From NCBI GenBank assembly GCA_050331395.1, contig JBHJGX010000032.1, forward strand, positions 1-64,000: a stretch of 64,000 nucleotides of DNA, written 5' to 3'. The notes under the pieces are model-generated. The model was not told the origin of the DNA and ran no database searches. It saw only the letters and a program-made list of their open reading frames with translations. Made by a program: the position numbers and the translations under genes. Shown here in pieces: positions 1 through 8,453 of the stretch. This stretch comes from Thermohalobaculum sp050331395 (GTDB lineage: Bacteria > Pseudomonadota > Alphaproteobacteria > Rhodobacterales > Rhodobacteraceae). Position 1 is the first letter of the stretch. Each line of letters begins with the position of its first letter.

Positions 1-292
1 GTCTGGGGGACACCAGCCGGGAGTTCGCCCCGCCGGATGGGCGGGGGGGGTCGGGTGGGATATCGGCCGGGGTTTTGTGATTTGGCAATTTCCCGCCCAG
101 CCCCCCGCGCGCGCCGCGGGCGGCACCGCCGATGGCGGCGCCGAGTGCGGCATTCCCGGCGATCGCGCCGATGACCGCGCCTCCGGCGGCACCTGCCGCG
201 CCGCCGGTCAACGCGCGCTGCTGTCTATCGTCGAGCCCCGCACAGCCCGAGAGCACAAGGGCTGCCACGGTCAGAGTGAGAAATCTCGGCAT
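1..292 (-). CDS. Glycine-zipper lipoprotein, cut by left window edge
   Basis: The frame opens at an ATG at 292 behind a GGGAGAG ribosome site and stays open for 97 codons to the window edge, so the C-terminus is missing or incomplete. Residues 1-17 form a lipoprotein signal ending in a lipobox (LSGC, Cys17). Residues about 28-65 are an Ala/Gly-rich helix pair with regular GxxxG-type spacing, as in glycine-zipper outer-membrane lipoproteins. The end visible here turns Pro-rich. It lies 26 bp downstream of the Rap1a-like gene on the same strand and is probably co-transcribed with it. Family assignment rests on composition and lipobox only. Confidence 0.6.
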   Translation of the reverse strand, partial: MPRFLTLTVAALVLSGCAGLDDRQQRALTGGAAGAAGGAVIGAIAGNAALGAAIGGAARGARGGLGGKLPNHKTPADIPPDPPRPSGGANSRLVSPR

Positions 293-318
293 TCGGAACT
301 CTCCCGGATCGGATGGCG

Positions 319-693
319 TCACGGACAAGGGAAGCGGTCGATCGCAAAAAGCATCAGCGCATCGAGCGCTTCGAGACCGGCGGTTTCAGGATCGGCCAGC
401 ACGAAGCTGGCGAAGTCCGCGGCAATTCGGTCGCGGCTCGGTGGCGATGCCGGCACGCAATAGAACGGACTTTCGATCGCCCCTGCCATCGCTTGATGCA
501 TGTGGTGCACACCGAGGATGTATCCGTGGCACATATGGATCGCCGCGGCGAAGTTCGGGTGCGACGGCGCGGTTTCGCAGAGCCGCGCCAGTTGGCCCGC
601 CGTGTCGAGCATAAAGTTCGGTTCCTCTCCGGCCTCGGCGGGGAGGGCGGTGAGCCCGATGGCGGCCACGGCGGCAAAACGGGTAAACTGCAT
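319..693 (-). CDS. Rap1a/Tai-like secreted protein
   Basis: A 124-residue protein with a Sec signal peptide (residues 1-21, cleavage after AEA). The mature part is a small helical domain with conserved cysteines and the segment MCHGYILGV, which resembles the CxGYxxG core of the Rap1a/Tai family (periplasmic T6SS immunity proteins and many housekeeping relatives of unknown role). No T6SS effector is visible nearby, so an immunity function should not be assumed. It is the first gene of a short minus-strand pair with the Gly-zipper lipoprotein, which suggests an envelope role. Confidence 0.65.
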   Translation of the reverse strand: MQFTRFAAVAAIGLTALPAEAGEEPNFMLDTAGQLARLCETAPSHPNFAAAIHMCHGYILGVHHMHQAMAGAIESPFYCVPASPPSRDRIAADFASFVLADPETAGLEALDALMLFAIDRFPCP

Positions 694-750
694 CGGTCGG
701 CTCCCTTGATTTTCGCGAAAATACGATAATTCAGGCGGCCGGTAAACGTG

Positions 751-1680
751 TCAGTCGGTCTTTCGCAAGAGGGTCATCCAATAACTGACGACACGGGTCT
801 CGAGGAGCAACGGAAAGAGATATCCGGAGACCGCATTGTCGACGAGCGCATCCGGCAGGACATGGGCGAGGAGCCGAGCGCGCCGCGGTCTTCGCAGAAA
901 GCGCCGGGCCAGACGCTCGAACCGGCGGAGCGTGGGTAGGATCCGGTCCGAGTATTCGCCCTCGGCGACAAGCGCAAAGGGTGACTGCCGACAGGTGTCG
1001 CGGAACCGGGCGTAGGGCTCGAATTCCGGCACAGCCATGCCGCGGGCGAGAAGGAGCGCGGCCCGATCCTCTTCGGCCGTGCAGTCGCCGGGCAAGCGGC
1101 CGCGATAGCCGTCGAAGACGATCATCGGGGCGCCGGGGCGGAGCACCCGGTGGGCCTCGGCGAGCACCCTGGACTTCTCGGTGCTGTAGCAGAGTGCATC
1201 CACCACGAAGACCGCGTCCATGCTCTTCGCATCATAAGCCGACAGATCGTGAAAATCGCCGAGGCGAGGGCGGACATTCGGACGGGTCCGTGCGCCCCGC
1301 CGCGCATAGCGGAACTGGGCGGGCGACAGCTCGATCCCGTGAAACACGATCTGCGGATGGCGGTCCGCAAGCCAGAGCGCGTTCATGCCCCGGCCCATGG
1401 CAAGCTCGAGCACTTGCCGCGTGTCCTCACGCCATTGGGTCTCGACGAAGCGCGGTTGGGCGAGCATGTCGGCGGGCTCGAAGCGTTCGCTGTCGCTCAG
1501 CCCCATGTGGAGCGAGTTGCCCCGGTCGTGGAAATGCGAATAGGCGAGCCGGCTCGCCCGGTAATAGCGCTGGACCGCGCGCGGGTCGGTGGGCGCCCGG
1601 GCCACCCGATCGAGATCGAAGACCGCGCCGAGGTCCACGAGCCGCCGTGCGATCTCGGCCGCATCGGCGGGTCGGCTCAC
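751..1680 (-). CDS. Class I SAM-dependent methyltransferase
   Basis: 309 residues from a GTG at 1680. This start overlaps the TGA of the upstream DUF4261 gene by 4 bases (GTGA), which fixes it and implies translational coupling. The SAM-binding motif I reads VLELAMGRGMNALWLA (about residues 107-122), followed by the acidic strand FHGIEL and later DAVFVVDALCY, all typical of UbiE/cyclopropane-synthase-like Rossmann methyltransferases. The C-terminal 100 residues are basic and hydrophobic (FERLARRFLRRPRRARLL, then FPLLLETRVVSYW), suggesting membrane or lipid association. The substrate cannot be read from the sequence. Confidence 0.75.
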   Translation of the reverse strand: MSRPADAAEIARRLVDLGAVFDLDRVARAPTDPRAVQRYYRASRLAYSHFHDRGNSLHMGLSDSERFEPADMLAQPRFVETQWREDTRQVLELAMGRGMNALWLADRHPQIVFHGIELSPAQFRYARRGARTRPNVRPRLGDFHDLSAYDAKSMDAVFVVDALCYSTEKSRVLAEAHRVLRPGAPMIVFDGYRGRLPGDCTAEEDRAALLLARGMAVPEFEPYARFRDTCRQSPFALVAEGEYSDRILPTLRRFERLARRFLRRPRRARLLAHVLPDALVDNAVSGYLFPLLLETRVVSYWMTLLRKTD

Positions 1681-2462
1681 GCGTCGCCGCCCATCGGCAG
1701 CAGCCGGGCCGGCCCGTCCCCATGCGCCGGGCCGCGCAGATCGAGCGCGAAGATCCGGCCGTTCGCTTCGACCCGGTCGCCGTCCGACACGCGCGTTTCG
1801 GTCGAAAGCAAGGCGTGCGCGGCCTCGGTCAAGATCTCGATCGGCTCTTGCGCGCCCGGGGTCGGCATCGGATCGAGGTGCAGTTCGTAGCCGAGAAAGG
1901 CCGCCGCTCCGGCGGTGCGCGCCCCGAGATGGCCGGTCTCGGCGCCTTCGACAACCCGGATGCCGATCCAGAGGTCGGTGGGCACGCGCCCTTCGGTCAA
2001 TTCTTGGCGGGCACGGACGAGCCGGCCGGGTGCGGACATCGTCTCGGTCCCGAGCCAATGGACGCCGAGCGCTTCGGCGATGGTGGCCACCGCCTCCGCC
2101 GCCCGGGTGAGCGCCGCCGCCTGGGCTTCTACGCCGCGGCGATCCGAGCGCGCCGGAACGCCTGCCAAGGCCGCATAGGCCGTGTGGCGCGCCATCGCGT
2201 CGCCGGCCTCGGGCCAGAGGACGTTTCCCCGGACCGCCGCGGAATACTCGCGCTCGGGGATCCGCTCCTCGGCCAAGTGGAGAACGATCCGTTCGTCGGC
2301 CAGGTCGATCAGGAACGCCTCCTCGCCCGTCGGCACCCGCGCGCGGGTGATCCCGAGCGGCGCCCGCGGCGCGCTTTGCGAGAACGCCCGGCGGAGCGCG
2401 AAAAGGTCGACCGGCCGGCGCACCGCGAGCGCGATCAAGAGGGTCTGGCCGAGAGCGGTCAT
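1677..2462 (-). CDS. DUF4261-like protein
   Basis: About 261 residues from the ATG at 2462, preceded by GAGG at ideal spacing; an upstream in-frame ATG at 2501 would add 13 residues. The N-terminal strand LLIALAVRRPVDLFALRRAF and the later WLGTETMSAPGRLVRARQEL and DLWIGIRVVEG segments resemble DUF4261, a family without known function. It is cytoplasmic, with no signal peptide or membrane segment. Translationally coupled to the downstream methyltransferase and divergent from mbfA, with the Irr box between them. Confidence 0.6.
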   Translation of the reverse strand: MTALGQTLLIALAVRRPVDLFALRRAFSQSAPRAPLGITRARVPTGEEAFLIDLADERIVLHLAEERIPEREYSAAVRGNVLWPEAGDAMARHTAYAALAGVPARSDRRGVEAQAAALTRAAEAVATIAEALGVHWLGTETMSAPGRLVRARQELTEGRVPTDLWIGIRVVEGAETGHLGARTAGAAAFLGYELHLDPMPTPGAQEPIEILTEAAHALLSTETRVSDGDRVEANGRIFALDLRGPAHGDGPARLLPMGGDA

Positions 2463-2556
2463 TCGGGCCTCGAATGCAGGCAGCACGACAGGGCGATCCA
2501 TCCAATTCGCCCGCTAAGGTGCTACCTGCCCGTCGCCGCGCGGACAAGCCGGCCCG

Positions 2557-2584
2557 TTGATCGCCGGGGTGCCGAAGCTATGAT
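2557..2584 (+). promoter_or_regulatory. Putative sigma70 promoter of mbfA
   Basis: TTGATC at 2557-2562 and TATGAT at 2579-2584 are separated by 16 bases and match the -35 (4/6) and -10 (5/6) consensus. Transcription would start inside the adjacent inverted repeat at 2584-2600. This is inferred from sequence; no start site is known. Confidence 0.5.
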
Positions 2585-2600
2585 TTAGAGCGATTCTAAA
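2584..2600 (+). promoter_or_regulatory. Irr-type iron control element (ICE) upstream of mbfA
   Basis: TTTAGA (2584-2589) and TCTAAA (2595-2600) form a perfect inverted repeat around a 5-base spacer, matching the known ICE/Irr box pattern of alphaproteobacteria. It abuts the -10 hexamer and covers the expected transcription start, so bound Irr should repress. MbfA is known to be Irr-repressed at low iron in Agrobacterium and Bradyrhizobium, so position and gene content agree. Confidence 0.75.
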
Positions 2601-2612
2601 CCGGAGGATGGA

Positions 2613-3590
2613 ATGACGTTCTTTCAATCGCGACGCCGGCGGTTTTCAGACCTGAGCGAGCGCGAGATCCTGGCGCTTGCCATCACGGCCGAGGAAGACG
2701 ACGCCCATATCTACCGGACCTATGCCGAGCGGCTGCGGCCGTCCTTTCCGAATTCGGCGGACGTTTTCGAGGGGTTGGCCAAAGTCGAGGACGGCCACCG
2801 CCAGGCGCTCATCGAGCTATTCAAACGGCGCTTCGGAGACCGTATTCCCCTCGTCCGGCGCGAGTACATTCAAGGCTTTTATCAGCGAAGCCCGGTCTGG
2901 TTGATCGAGAACCTCGGGATCGAGCGGATCCGCGAGGAAGCTGCCGGCATGGAGAACGATGCCCATCGGTTCTATCTCCGCGCGGCGCAGATGACCGAAG
3001 ACGCGGACACCCGGAAGCTGCTCGGCGATCTGGCCGCGGCCGAGGCCGGTCACGAGGCGACGGCGCACCGCTTGGAGACCGAGCATCTCGATGCGGAGGG
3101 GATCGAGGACGAGACCCGCGAAGCCAAACGCCAGTTCGTGCTCACCTATGTGCAGCCGGGTCTCGCTGGGCTGATGGACGGCTCGGTCTCGACCCTCGCG
3201 CCGATCTTCGCCACGGCCTTCGCGACGATGGATACCTGGACGACGTTCATCGTGGGCCTCGCCGCGTCGGTGGGTGCCGGGATCTCCATGGGCTTCACCG
3301 AAGCGGTGTCCGACGACGGTAAGCTCTCGGGCCGCGGGTCGCCGGTCACGCGTGGCTTCGCCTGCGGGATCATGACGACCGTCGGCGGGCTCGGCCATGC
3401 GCTGCCGTATCTGATCCCGGATTTCGGGACCGCCACGGTCATCGCGATGATCGTCGTGGTCATCGAGCTTTGGGCGATCGCCTGGATCCAGAACAAATAC
3501 ATGGAAACGCCGTTTCTGCGGGCGGCGATGCAGGTCGTGCTCGGGGGATCGTTGGTGTTTGCGGCCGGGATCCTGATCGGCAACGCCTAA
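2613..3590 (+). CDS. mbfA: MbfA: ferritin-like / VIT1-family iron exporter
   Basis: 325 residues. ATG at 2613 follows GGAGG. Residues about 12-165 are an erythrin/ferritin-like four-helix domain with spaced iron ligands (AEEDDAHIY, KVEDGHRQAL, EEAAGMENDAHRFY, AAEAGHEAT). Residues about 170-325 are a CCC1/VIT1-type membrane domain with several transmembrane helices and the loop GLMDGSVSTLAPIFA. This two-domain architecture is diagnostic of membrane-bound ferritin A, an inner-membrane Fe2+ exporter that protects against iron and peroxide stress. An Irr-type operator sits on its promoter. Single-gene unit, divergent from the DUF4261 gene. Confidence 0.92.
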   Translation: MTFFQSRRRRFSDLSEREILALAITAEEDDAHIYRTYAERLRPSFPNSADVFEGLAKVEDGHRQALIELFKRRFGDRIPLVRREYIQGFYQRSPVWLIENLGIERIREEAAGMENDAHRFYLRAAQMTEDADTRKLLGDLAAAEAGHEATAHRLETEHLDAEGIEDETREAKRQFVLTYVQPGLAGLMDGSVSTLAPIFATAFATMDTWTTFIVGLAASVGAGISMGFTEAVSDDGKLSGRGSPVTRGFACGIMTTVGGLGHALPYLIPDFGTATVIAMIVVVIELWAIAWIQNKYMETPFLRAAMQVVLGGSLVFAAGILIGNA

Positions 3591-3710
3591 GGTTGACGGG
3601 CCAGCCAAGCGCGGATCGGCGGATCGTTCGACTTTGCTGGAAATTTGTGTTGCGTCTGCCGGCGACGCTGCACATTCTCGCGCCGCGAGCGAGAGGAGCC
3701 TGTGCTGCGA

Positions 3711-5480
3711 ATGCCCCTGCTGACGGTGGACGATCTCACAATTCGCTTCGCAGGCGCGCCATCCGCGCGACCGGTCGTGAGCGGCGTGTCCTTCGCGCTC
3801 GAGCCCGGACAGACGCTGGCGGTCGTCGGCGAATCGGGATCGGGCAAAACGCTCACGGGGAAGGCGCTCATGGGCCTGCTGCCGCGCAACGCGCAGCTCG
3901 CCAGCGGACAGGCGCTTTTCCAGCAGGGCGACCGCACCATCGATCTCTTCCGACAGTCGCGTCGCCGGATGCGCCGATTGCGGGGCGAGACCCTCTCGAT
4001 GATCTTCCAAGAGCCGATGAGTGCGCTTTCGCCCCTGCACACCGTGGGCGCACAGGTCCAAGAGGTGCTGAGCTGCCACGGCAAAGGCGGCCGCACGGCG
4101 CGGGCCCGGGTGATCGAGACCTTCGAGGAAGTCGGCTTCCCGGATCCCGAGCGGGCCTACGCGGCCTATCCGTTCGAGCTTTCGGGCGGGCTCCGCCAAC
4201 GCGCGGTGATCGCAATGGCGATGGTCGGGTCGCCCGCGCTCGTAATCGCCGACGAGCCGACGACCGCCCTCGATGTGACCACCCAGGCGACCGTGCTCGA
4301 TCTCCTGCGTCGTCTGCAGAAAAGCCGCAACCTCTCGGTGATCCTGATCACCCACGATCTTGGCGTCGTCTCGACCATGGCCGACGCGATCGTCGTGATG
4401 CAACGGGGCGAGGTTATGGAGCGCGGGGCGGCGAGCATCGTCCTCGAGGCGCCGGGACACGCCTATACGCGCACGCTCATGGACGCCGCGCCGCGGATCC
4501 CGGAGACGATGGTCTGCCACTCGGCGCCGGCCAACGACCCGATCCTGACGGTCGAGAAGCTGAACAAGACCTATCGCTCCCGGCTTCGCGGGGCCGGCGC
4601 TGAGGATCGCGACATCCGCGCTGTGGTCGATTTCTCGGCGACCCTCGAGCGCGGGCGGACCGTGGCGGTGGTCGGCGAATCGGGCTCGGGGAAATCCACC
4701 GTGGCGCGGCTCGTGCTTCGGGCCGAGCGCCCCGACCCGGGCAGCACGATCCAGTTTCGCGGCTCGGACGGGCTGACCGAGGACGTGGCGACGCTCTCCG
4801 GGCGGCGGTTGACGGCCTTTCGCCGCCGGGCGCAGATGGTGTTCCAGGATCCTTTTGCCGCGCTCAGCCCGCGGATGTCCGTCCAGGACATCCTGACCGA
4901 GCCGCTGCGCATCCACGGCATCGGGACCTCGGTCGAACGTCGGGACCGGGCCGCGCATCTCCTGACGCGCGTGGGCTTGCGGACCGAACATCTGAGCCGG
5001 TTCCCCTTCGCCTTCTCGGGCGGCCAGCGCCAGCGCATTGCGATCGCTCGCGCGCTCGCCCTCTCGCCCGAGCTTCTGATCCTCGACGAGCCGACCTCTG
5101 CCCTCGACGTCTCGGTCCAGGCCGAGGTGCTGGCGCTCCTCGACGAGCTCAAGGCCGAAAACGGGCTTTCCTATCTCTTCATCAGCCACGATCTGGCGGT
5201 CGTCGCCCGGCTGGCGGACCGCGTCCTCGTCATGCGCCGCGGGCATGTGGTCGAGGAGGGAGCGTGCGACTCGATCTTCCGCGATCCGCGCCACCCCTAC
5301 ACGCGGGCGCTCATCGCCGCCTCGCCCGAGCCAGGCACGGGGCGCAAACTCGATCTGGCGGCAGTCTCCGCCGGTGCGGGCGAGCCCGAGAGCTGGCCCG
5401 AACCGTTCCGATATCCCGGCCATGGGGCGCCCGATCTGACCGAGGTCGCGCCCGGCCATCTCGTGAGGGCCGCCGCATGA
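3711..5480 (+). CDS. Peptide-type ABC transporter, double ATP-binding protein (YejF/Dpp-Opp type)
   Basis: 589 residues from the ATG at 3711; GAGGAG lies 12 bases upstream, and a GTG at 3702 is an alternative start. Two full ABC modules occur in tandem. The first has Walker A GESGSGKT, signature LSGGLRQR and Walker B LVIADEPTTALD; the second has Walker A GESGSGKS, signature FSGGQRQR and Walker B LLILDEPTSALD. Each ends with the oligopeptide-transporter C-terminal region (HPYTRALIAASP). It energises import through the two downstream permeases. First gene of a four-gene operon, overlapping the binding-protein gene by 4 bases (ATGA). Confidence 0.88.
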   Translation: MPLLTVDDLTIRFAGAPSARPVVSGVSFALEPGQTLAVVGESGSGKTLTGKALMGLLPRNAQLASGQALFQQGDRTIDLFRQSRRRMRRLRGETLSMIFQEPMSALSPLHTVGAQVQEVLSCHGKGGRTARARVIETFEEVGFPDPERAYAAYPFELSGGLRQRAVIAMAMVGSPALVIADEPTTALDVTTQATVLDLLRRLQKSRNLSVILITHDLGVVSTMADAIVVMQRGEVMERGAASIVLEAPGHAYTRTLMDAAPRIPETMVCHSAPANDPILTVEKLNKTYRSRLRGAGAEDRDIRAVVDFSATLERGRTVAVVGESGSGKSTVARLVLRAERPDPGSTIQFRGSDGLTEDVATLSGRRLTAFRRRAQMVFQDPFAALSPRMSVQDILTEPLRIHGIGTSVERRDRAAHLLTRVGLRTEHLSRFPFAFSGGQRQRIAIARALALSPELLILDEPTSALDVSVQAEVLALLDELKAENGLSYLFISHDLAVVARLADRVLVMRRGHVVEEGACDSIFRDPRHPYTRALIAASPEPGTGRKLDLAAVSAGAGEPESWPEPFRYPGHGAPDLTEVAPGHLVRAAA

Positions 5481-7417
5481 TCCGTTTCCTTTCGTTTATT
5501 TTCGCCGTCGCGTTGATCGGCCCCGCGCTGGCCGAGCCGTCCGCGCAACCCGCCCGCCTCGTCGAGACGCCGAGCCTTATCGAGCCTGTCGCGCGCGGCG
5601 AGCTGCCGCGGGTGGGCGACCGGCTGCCCGAGGAGCCGAAGATCGTCGATCTGGCCGCCAAGGGACGCACGCCCGGCCGACACGGCGGGATCGCCCGCAT
5701 GTTCGTCACCCGCGCCAAGGACGTCCGCTATCTCGCCGCTTACGGGTATGCACGGCTCGTCGGGTACGATCACGAATACAACCTCGTGCCGGACCTCCTC
5801 CGCGACGTGACCGAGGCCGAGGGCGGGCGACAAGTGACTTTCCACCTCCGCCGCGGGCACAAGTGGTCGGACGGTGCGCCCTTCACCACTGAAGACTTCC
5901 GCTATTGGTGGGAAGACGTGGCGCTCAACGAACGTCTCTCGCCCAAGGGTCCGCCGGTCGAACTGCTTGTCAACGGCGTGCCGCCCGAGGTCGAGGTGAT
6001 CGACGAGGTGACCATCCGCTTCACCTGGCCGGCACCGAACCCGCGCTTTTTGCCCTCCCTCGCGCTGGCCCGGCCAGTCTATCTCTATCGCCCGGCGCAT
6101 TACATGAAGATGTTTCATGCGGACTTTGCCGACGCAGACGCGTTGGCGGCGCGGGTCGAAGAGGCCGGTGCGCGCGACTGGGCGCAGCTCCACAATCGCA
6201 AAGACAACCTTTATCGCTTCGACAATCCCGAGTTGCCCGTCTTGCAGCCTTGGGTGAACCGCTCGGAGAAGAACAGCCAGCGCTACGAGCTCGGTCGGAA
6301 CCCCTATTATCACCGGGTGGACAGTCGCGGCCGTCAATTGCCGTATCTCGACGGGTTTGAGCTCGAAATCGCCGCCGGCGGCCTGATCCCGCTCAAGGCG
6401 AGCCTCGGCGAGGCGGATGTGCAAACCCGCTCGCTCAGCTTCGCCGACGCGCCCGTGCTGAAGCAAAAGGCCGAGCGGAATGGCTTCGTCACCCATCTCT
6501 GGCGTTCGGGCTCGGCCTCGGAAATCGCGATCTATCCGAATCTCACCTACAACGATCCGGTCTGGCGGAGCTTGATGCGCGACGTTCGGTTCCGCCGCGC
6601 GCTCAGCCTGGCGATCAGCCGGAAAGCGATCAACAAGGTACTTTATTTCGGCCTCGCCGAAGAGCGGGCGAATGCGGCGCTCGAAGAGAGCCCTTTTTTC
6701 GACCCGGAGCAGGCGGCCGCTTGGGCGCGGTTCGATATCGAAGAGGCCAACCGGCTACTCGACGAGATCGGTCTCGACCGCCGGAACGCGGCCGGCACGC
6801 GCCTTCTCCACGATGGACGCCCGGCGGAGGTCATTCTCGAGACCGCGGGCGAGCGCCAGGAGGTCGCGGATGCCCTCGAACTCGTCGGTGCCACCTGGAA
6901 GCGGATCGGCATCCGGTTGCTGGTCCGGCCGCTCGACCGGACGATCCTTCGTAACCGCGCCTATGCGGGCAATACGATGATGGCCGCTTGGTGGGGGTGG
7001 AACAACGGGATCCCGACGCCCGCGGCCGAGCCGACCGATCTCGCCCCCGTCGACCAGACCAATTTCAGTTGGCCCGCCTGGGGACAGCACTACCAGACCA
7101 CGGGCGAGGCGGGTGCCGCGCCCGACCACGCGCCCGCGGCCCGGTTGCTCGCGCTCTATGGAGAGTGGATGGCCGCACCCGACCGCGCCACTCGCGAGGC
7201 CGTCTGGCGCGAGATGCTGGCGATCCACGCGGACGAGGTGTTCGTGATCGGCACCGTCTCCCGCGCGCCGCTGCCCGTGGTCGTCGATGCGCGGATGCAA
7301 AACGTGCCCGACAGCGCGCTCTATGCCTGGGAGCCGGGGGCGCAGCTCGGTATCCACCGGATGGACGAGTTTTTCTATGAGGAGGCCGAGGCCGCTCGGG
7401 CGGAGCTCGCGCAATGA
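5477..7417 (+). CDS. ABC transporter substrate-binding protein, family 5 (peptide type)
   Basis: 646 residues. The ATG at 5477 overlaps the preceding stop (ATGA). Residues 1-20 are a Sec signal (hydrophobic FLSFIFAVALIGPALA, cut before EPS). The mature protein is an SBP_bac_5 periplasmic receptor; HLRRGHKWSDGAPFTTEDF is the hallmark of this family. It is longer than DppA/OppA (about 530 residues), like the large YejA and relatives. Trp-rich C-terminal segments (MMAAWWGWNNG, FSWPAWGQHY) probably line the ligand cleft. The substrate could be a peptide, an opine or a sugar. Coupled to the permease gene by another ATGA overlap. Confidence 0.85.
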   Translation: MIRFLSFIFAVALIGPALAEPSAQPARLVETPSLIEPVARGELPRVGDRLPEEPKIVDLAAKGRTPGRHGGIARMFVTRAKDVRYLAAYGYARLVGYDHEYNLVPDLLRDVTEAEGGRQVTFHLRRGHKWSDGAPFTTEDFRYWWEDVALNERLSPKGPPVELLVNGVPPEVEVIDEVTIRFTWPAPNPRFLPSLALARPVYLYRPAHYMKMFHADFADADALAARVEEAGARDWAQLHNRKDNLYRFDNPELPVLQPWVNRSEKNSQRYELGRNPYYHRVDSRGRQLPYLDGFELEIAAGGLIPLKASLGEADVQTRSLSFADAPVLKQKAERNGFVTHLWRSGSASEIAIYPNLTYNDPVWRSLMRDVRFRRALSLAISRKAINKVLYFGLAEERANAALEESPFFDPEQAAAWARFDIEEANRLLDEIGLDRRNAAGTRLLHDGRPAEVILETAGERQEVADALELVGATWKRIGIRLLVRPLDRTILRNRAYAGNTMMAAWWGWNNGIPTPAAEPTDLAPVDQTNFSWPAWGQHYQTTGEAGAAPDHAPAARLLALYGEWMAAPDRATREAVWREMLAIHADEVFVIGTVSRAPLPVVVDARMQNVPDSALYAWEPGAQLGIHRMDEFFYEEAEAARAELAQ

Positions 7418-8442
7418 TCCGCTACCTGATCCGCCGGTTTGCCACGATGGCTGTGACCCTCGTGGCGATCTCGGCGCTGGTGTTCGTGATCATCAACCTG
7501 CCGCCTGGAAACTACCTCTCGAACCGGATCGCCGAGATGCAATCCTCCGGCGAGGCGACCGGCGTCTCGCGGGCCGAGGAGATGATCGCCGAATACTCGC
7601 TCGATAAGCCGATCTGGCAGCAATACCTGATCTGGGTCGGGATCTTCCCGGGACCGGCGGGGTTCGACGGGCTTTTGCAGGGCAATGCGGGCTGGTCGTT
7701 CGAGCTCGACCGGCCGGTGCTCGACGTTGTCGGCGAGACGGCGGCGCTGACCGCAATCGTGAATTTCGCCGCGTTAATTTTCGTCTATGTGGTGGCGCTG
7801 CCTTTGGGGGCGATCGCGGCCGTTCGCGCGAACAGTTGGATCGACTATTTGGCGTCGCTGATCGGTTATATTGGGCTCGCAACGCCGAACTTTCTGCTTG
7901 CGCTCATTTTGCTGACATATGGTGCGCAATATTTCGACATTCCCGTAGGGGGGCTGATGGCGCGCGAATTCGAGGGCGAGCCGATGAGTTGGGCCAAGGC
8001 GCAGTCGATCATGCTGCATCTGATCGTGCCCACCATCGTGATCGGCACCTCGGCGGCGGCAGCGGTGATGCGGCGCCTGCGGGCGAACCTGATGGACGAG
8101 CTCTACAAGCCTTATGTGGAGACCGCGAAGGCCAAGGGCGTGCCGGCCACGAGCCGGATCGTCCGTTACCCGCTCCGCATGGCGCTCAACCCCTTCGTCG
8201 CCGATATCGGCAACCTTGCGCCTCAGCTCGTATCGGGCTCGGTCATGGTCTCGGTGGTCATGAGCCTGCCCACCCTCGGCCCTGTGCTCCTCCAGGCGCT
8301 GAAGAGCCAGGACATCTTCATGTCGGGGTTCATCCTGCTCTTCGTCTCGGCGCTGACGCTTGTGGGCATGCTGATCTCGGACATTCTGCTCGCGGTGCTC
8401 GATCCGCGGATCCGCTTCGCCACGCGCGGCGCGGACGCCTGA
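7414..8442 (+). CDS. ABC transporter permease, DppB/YejB type
   Basis: 342 residues; ATG at 7414 overlaps the receptor stop codon. Begins with the classic permease helix (MIRYLIRRFATMAVTLVAISALVFVIINLPPGNYL) split here by the usual DppB-type TM1 and periplasmic loop, and carries about six membrane helices. The EAA coupling loop reads YVETAKAKGVPATSRIVRYP around residues 232-251. It forms the inner-membrane channel with the next gene. Confidence 0.87.
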   Translation: MIRYLIRRFATMAVTLVAISALVFVIINLPPGNYLSNRIAEMQSSGEATGVSRAEEMIAEYSLDKPIWQQYLIWVGIFPGPAGFDGLLQGNAGWSFELDRPVLDVVGETAALTAIVNFAALIFVYVVALPLGAIAAVRANSWIDYLASLIGYIGLATPNFLLALILLTYGAQYFDIPVGGLMAREFEGEPMSWAKAQSIMLHLIVPTIVIGTSAAAAVMRRLRANLMDELYKPYVETAKAKGVPATSRIVRYPLRMALNPFVADIGNLAPQLVSGSVMVSVVMSLPTLGPVLLQALKSQDIFMSGFILLFVSALTLVGMLISDILLAVLDPRIRFATRGADA

Positions 8443-8453
8443 GGGGGGCGCCG

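Noticed and set aside
319..693. T6SS immunity function for the Rap1a-like protein
   Set aside because: No effector or T6SS gene is visible in the window; the family has many members unrelated to T6SS.
2817..5459. Long open frame (880 codons) on the minus strand opposite mbfA and the ABC ATPase
   Set aside because: It is antisense to two clearly identified genes, is rich in Arg, His, Asp and Gly, and has no domain; a shadow of high-GC codon bias.
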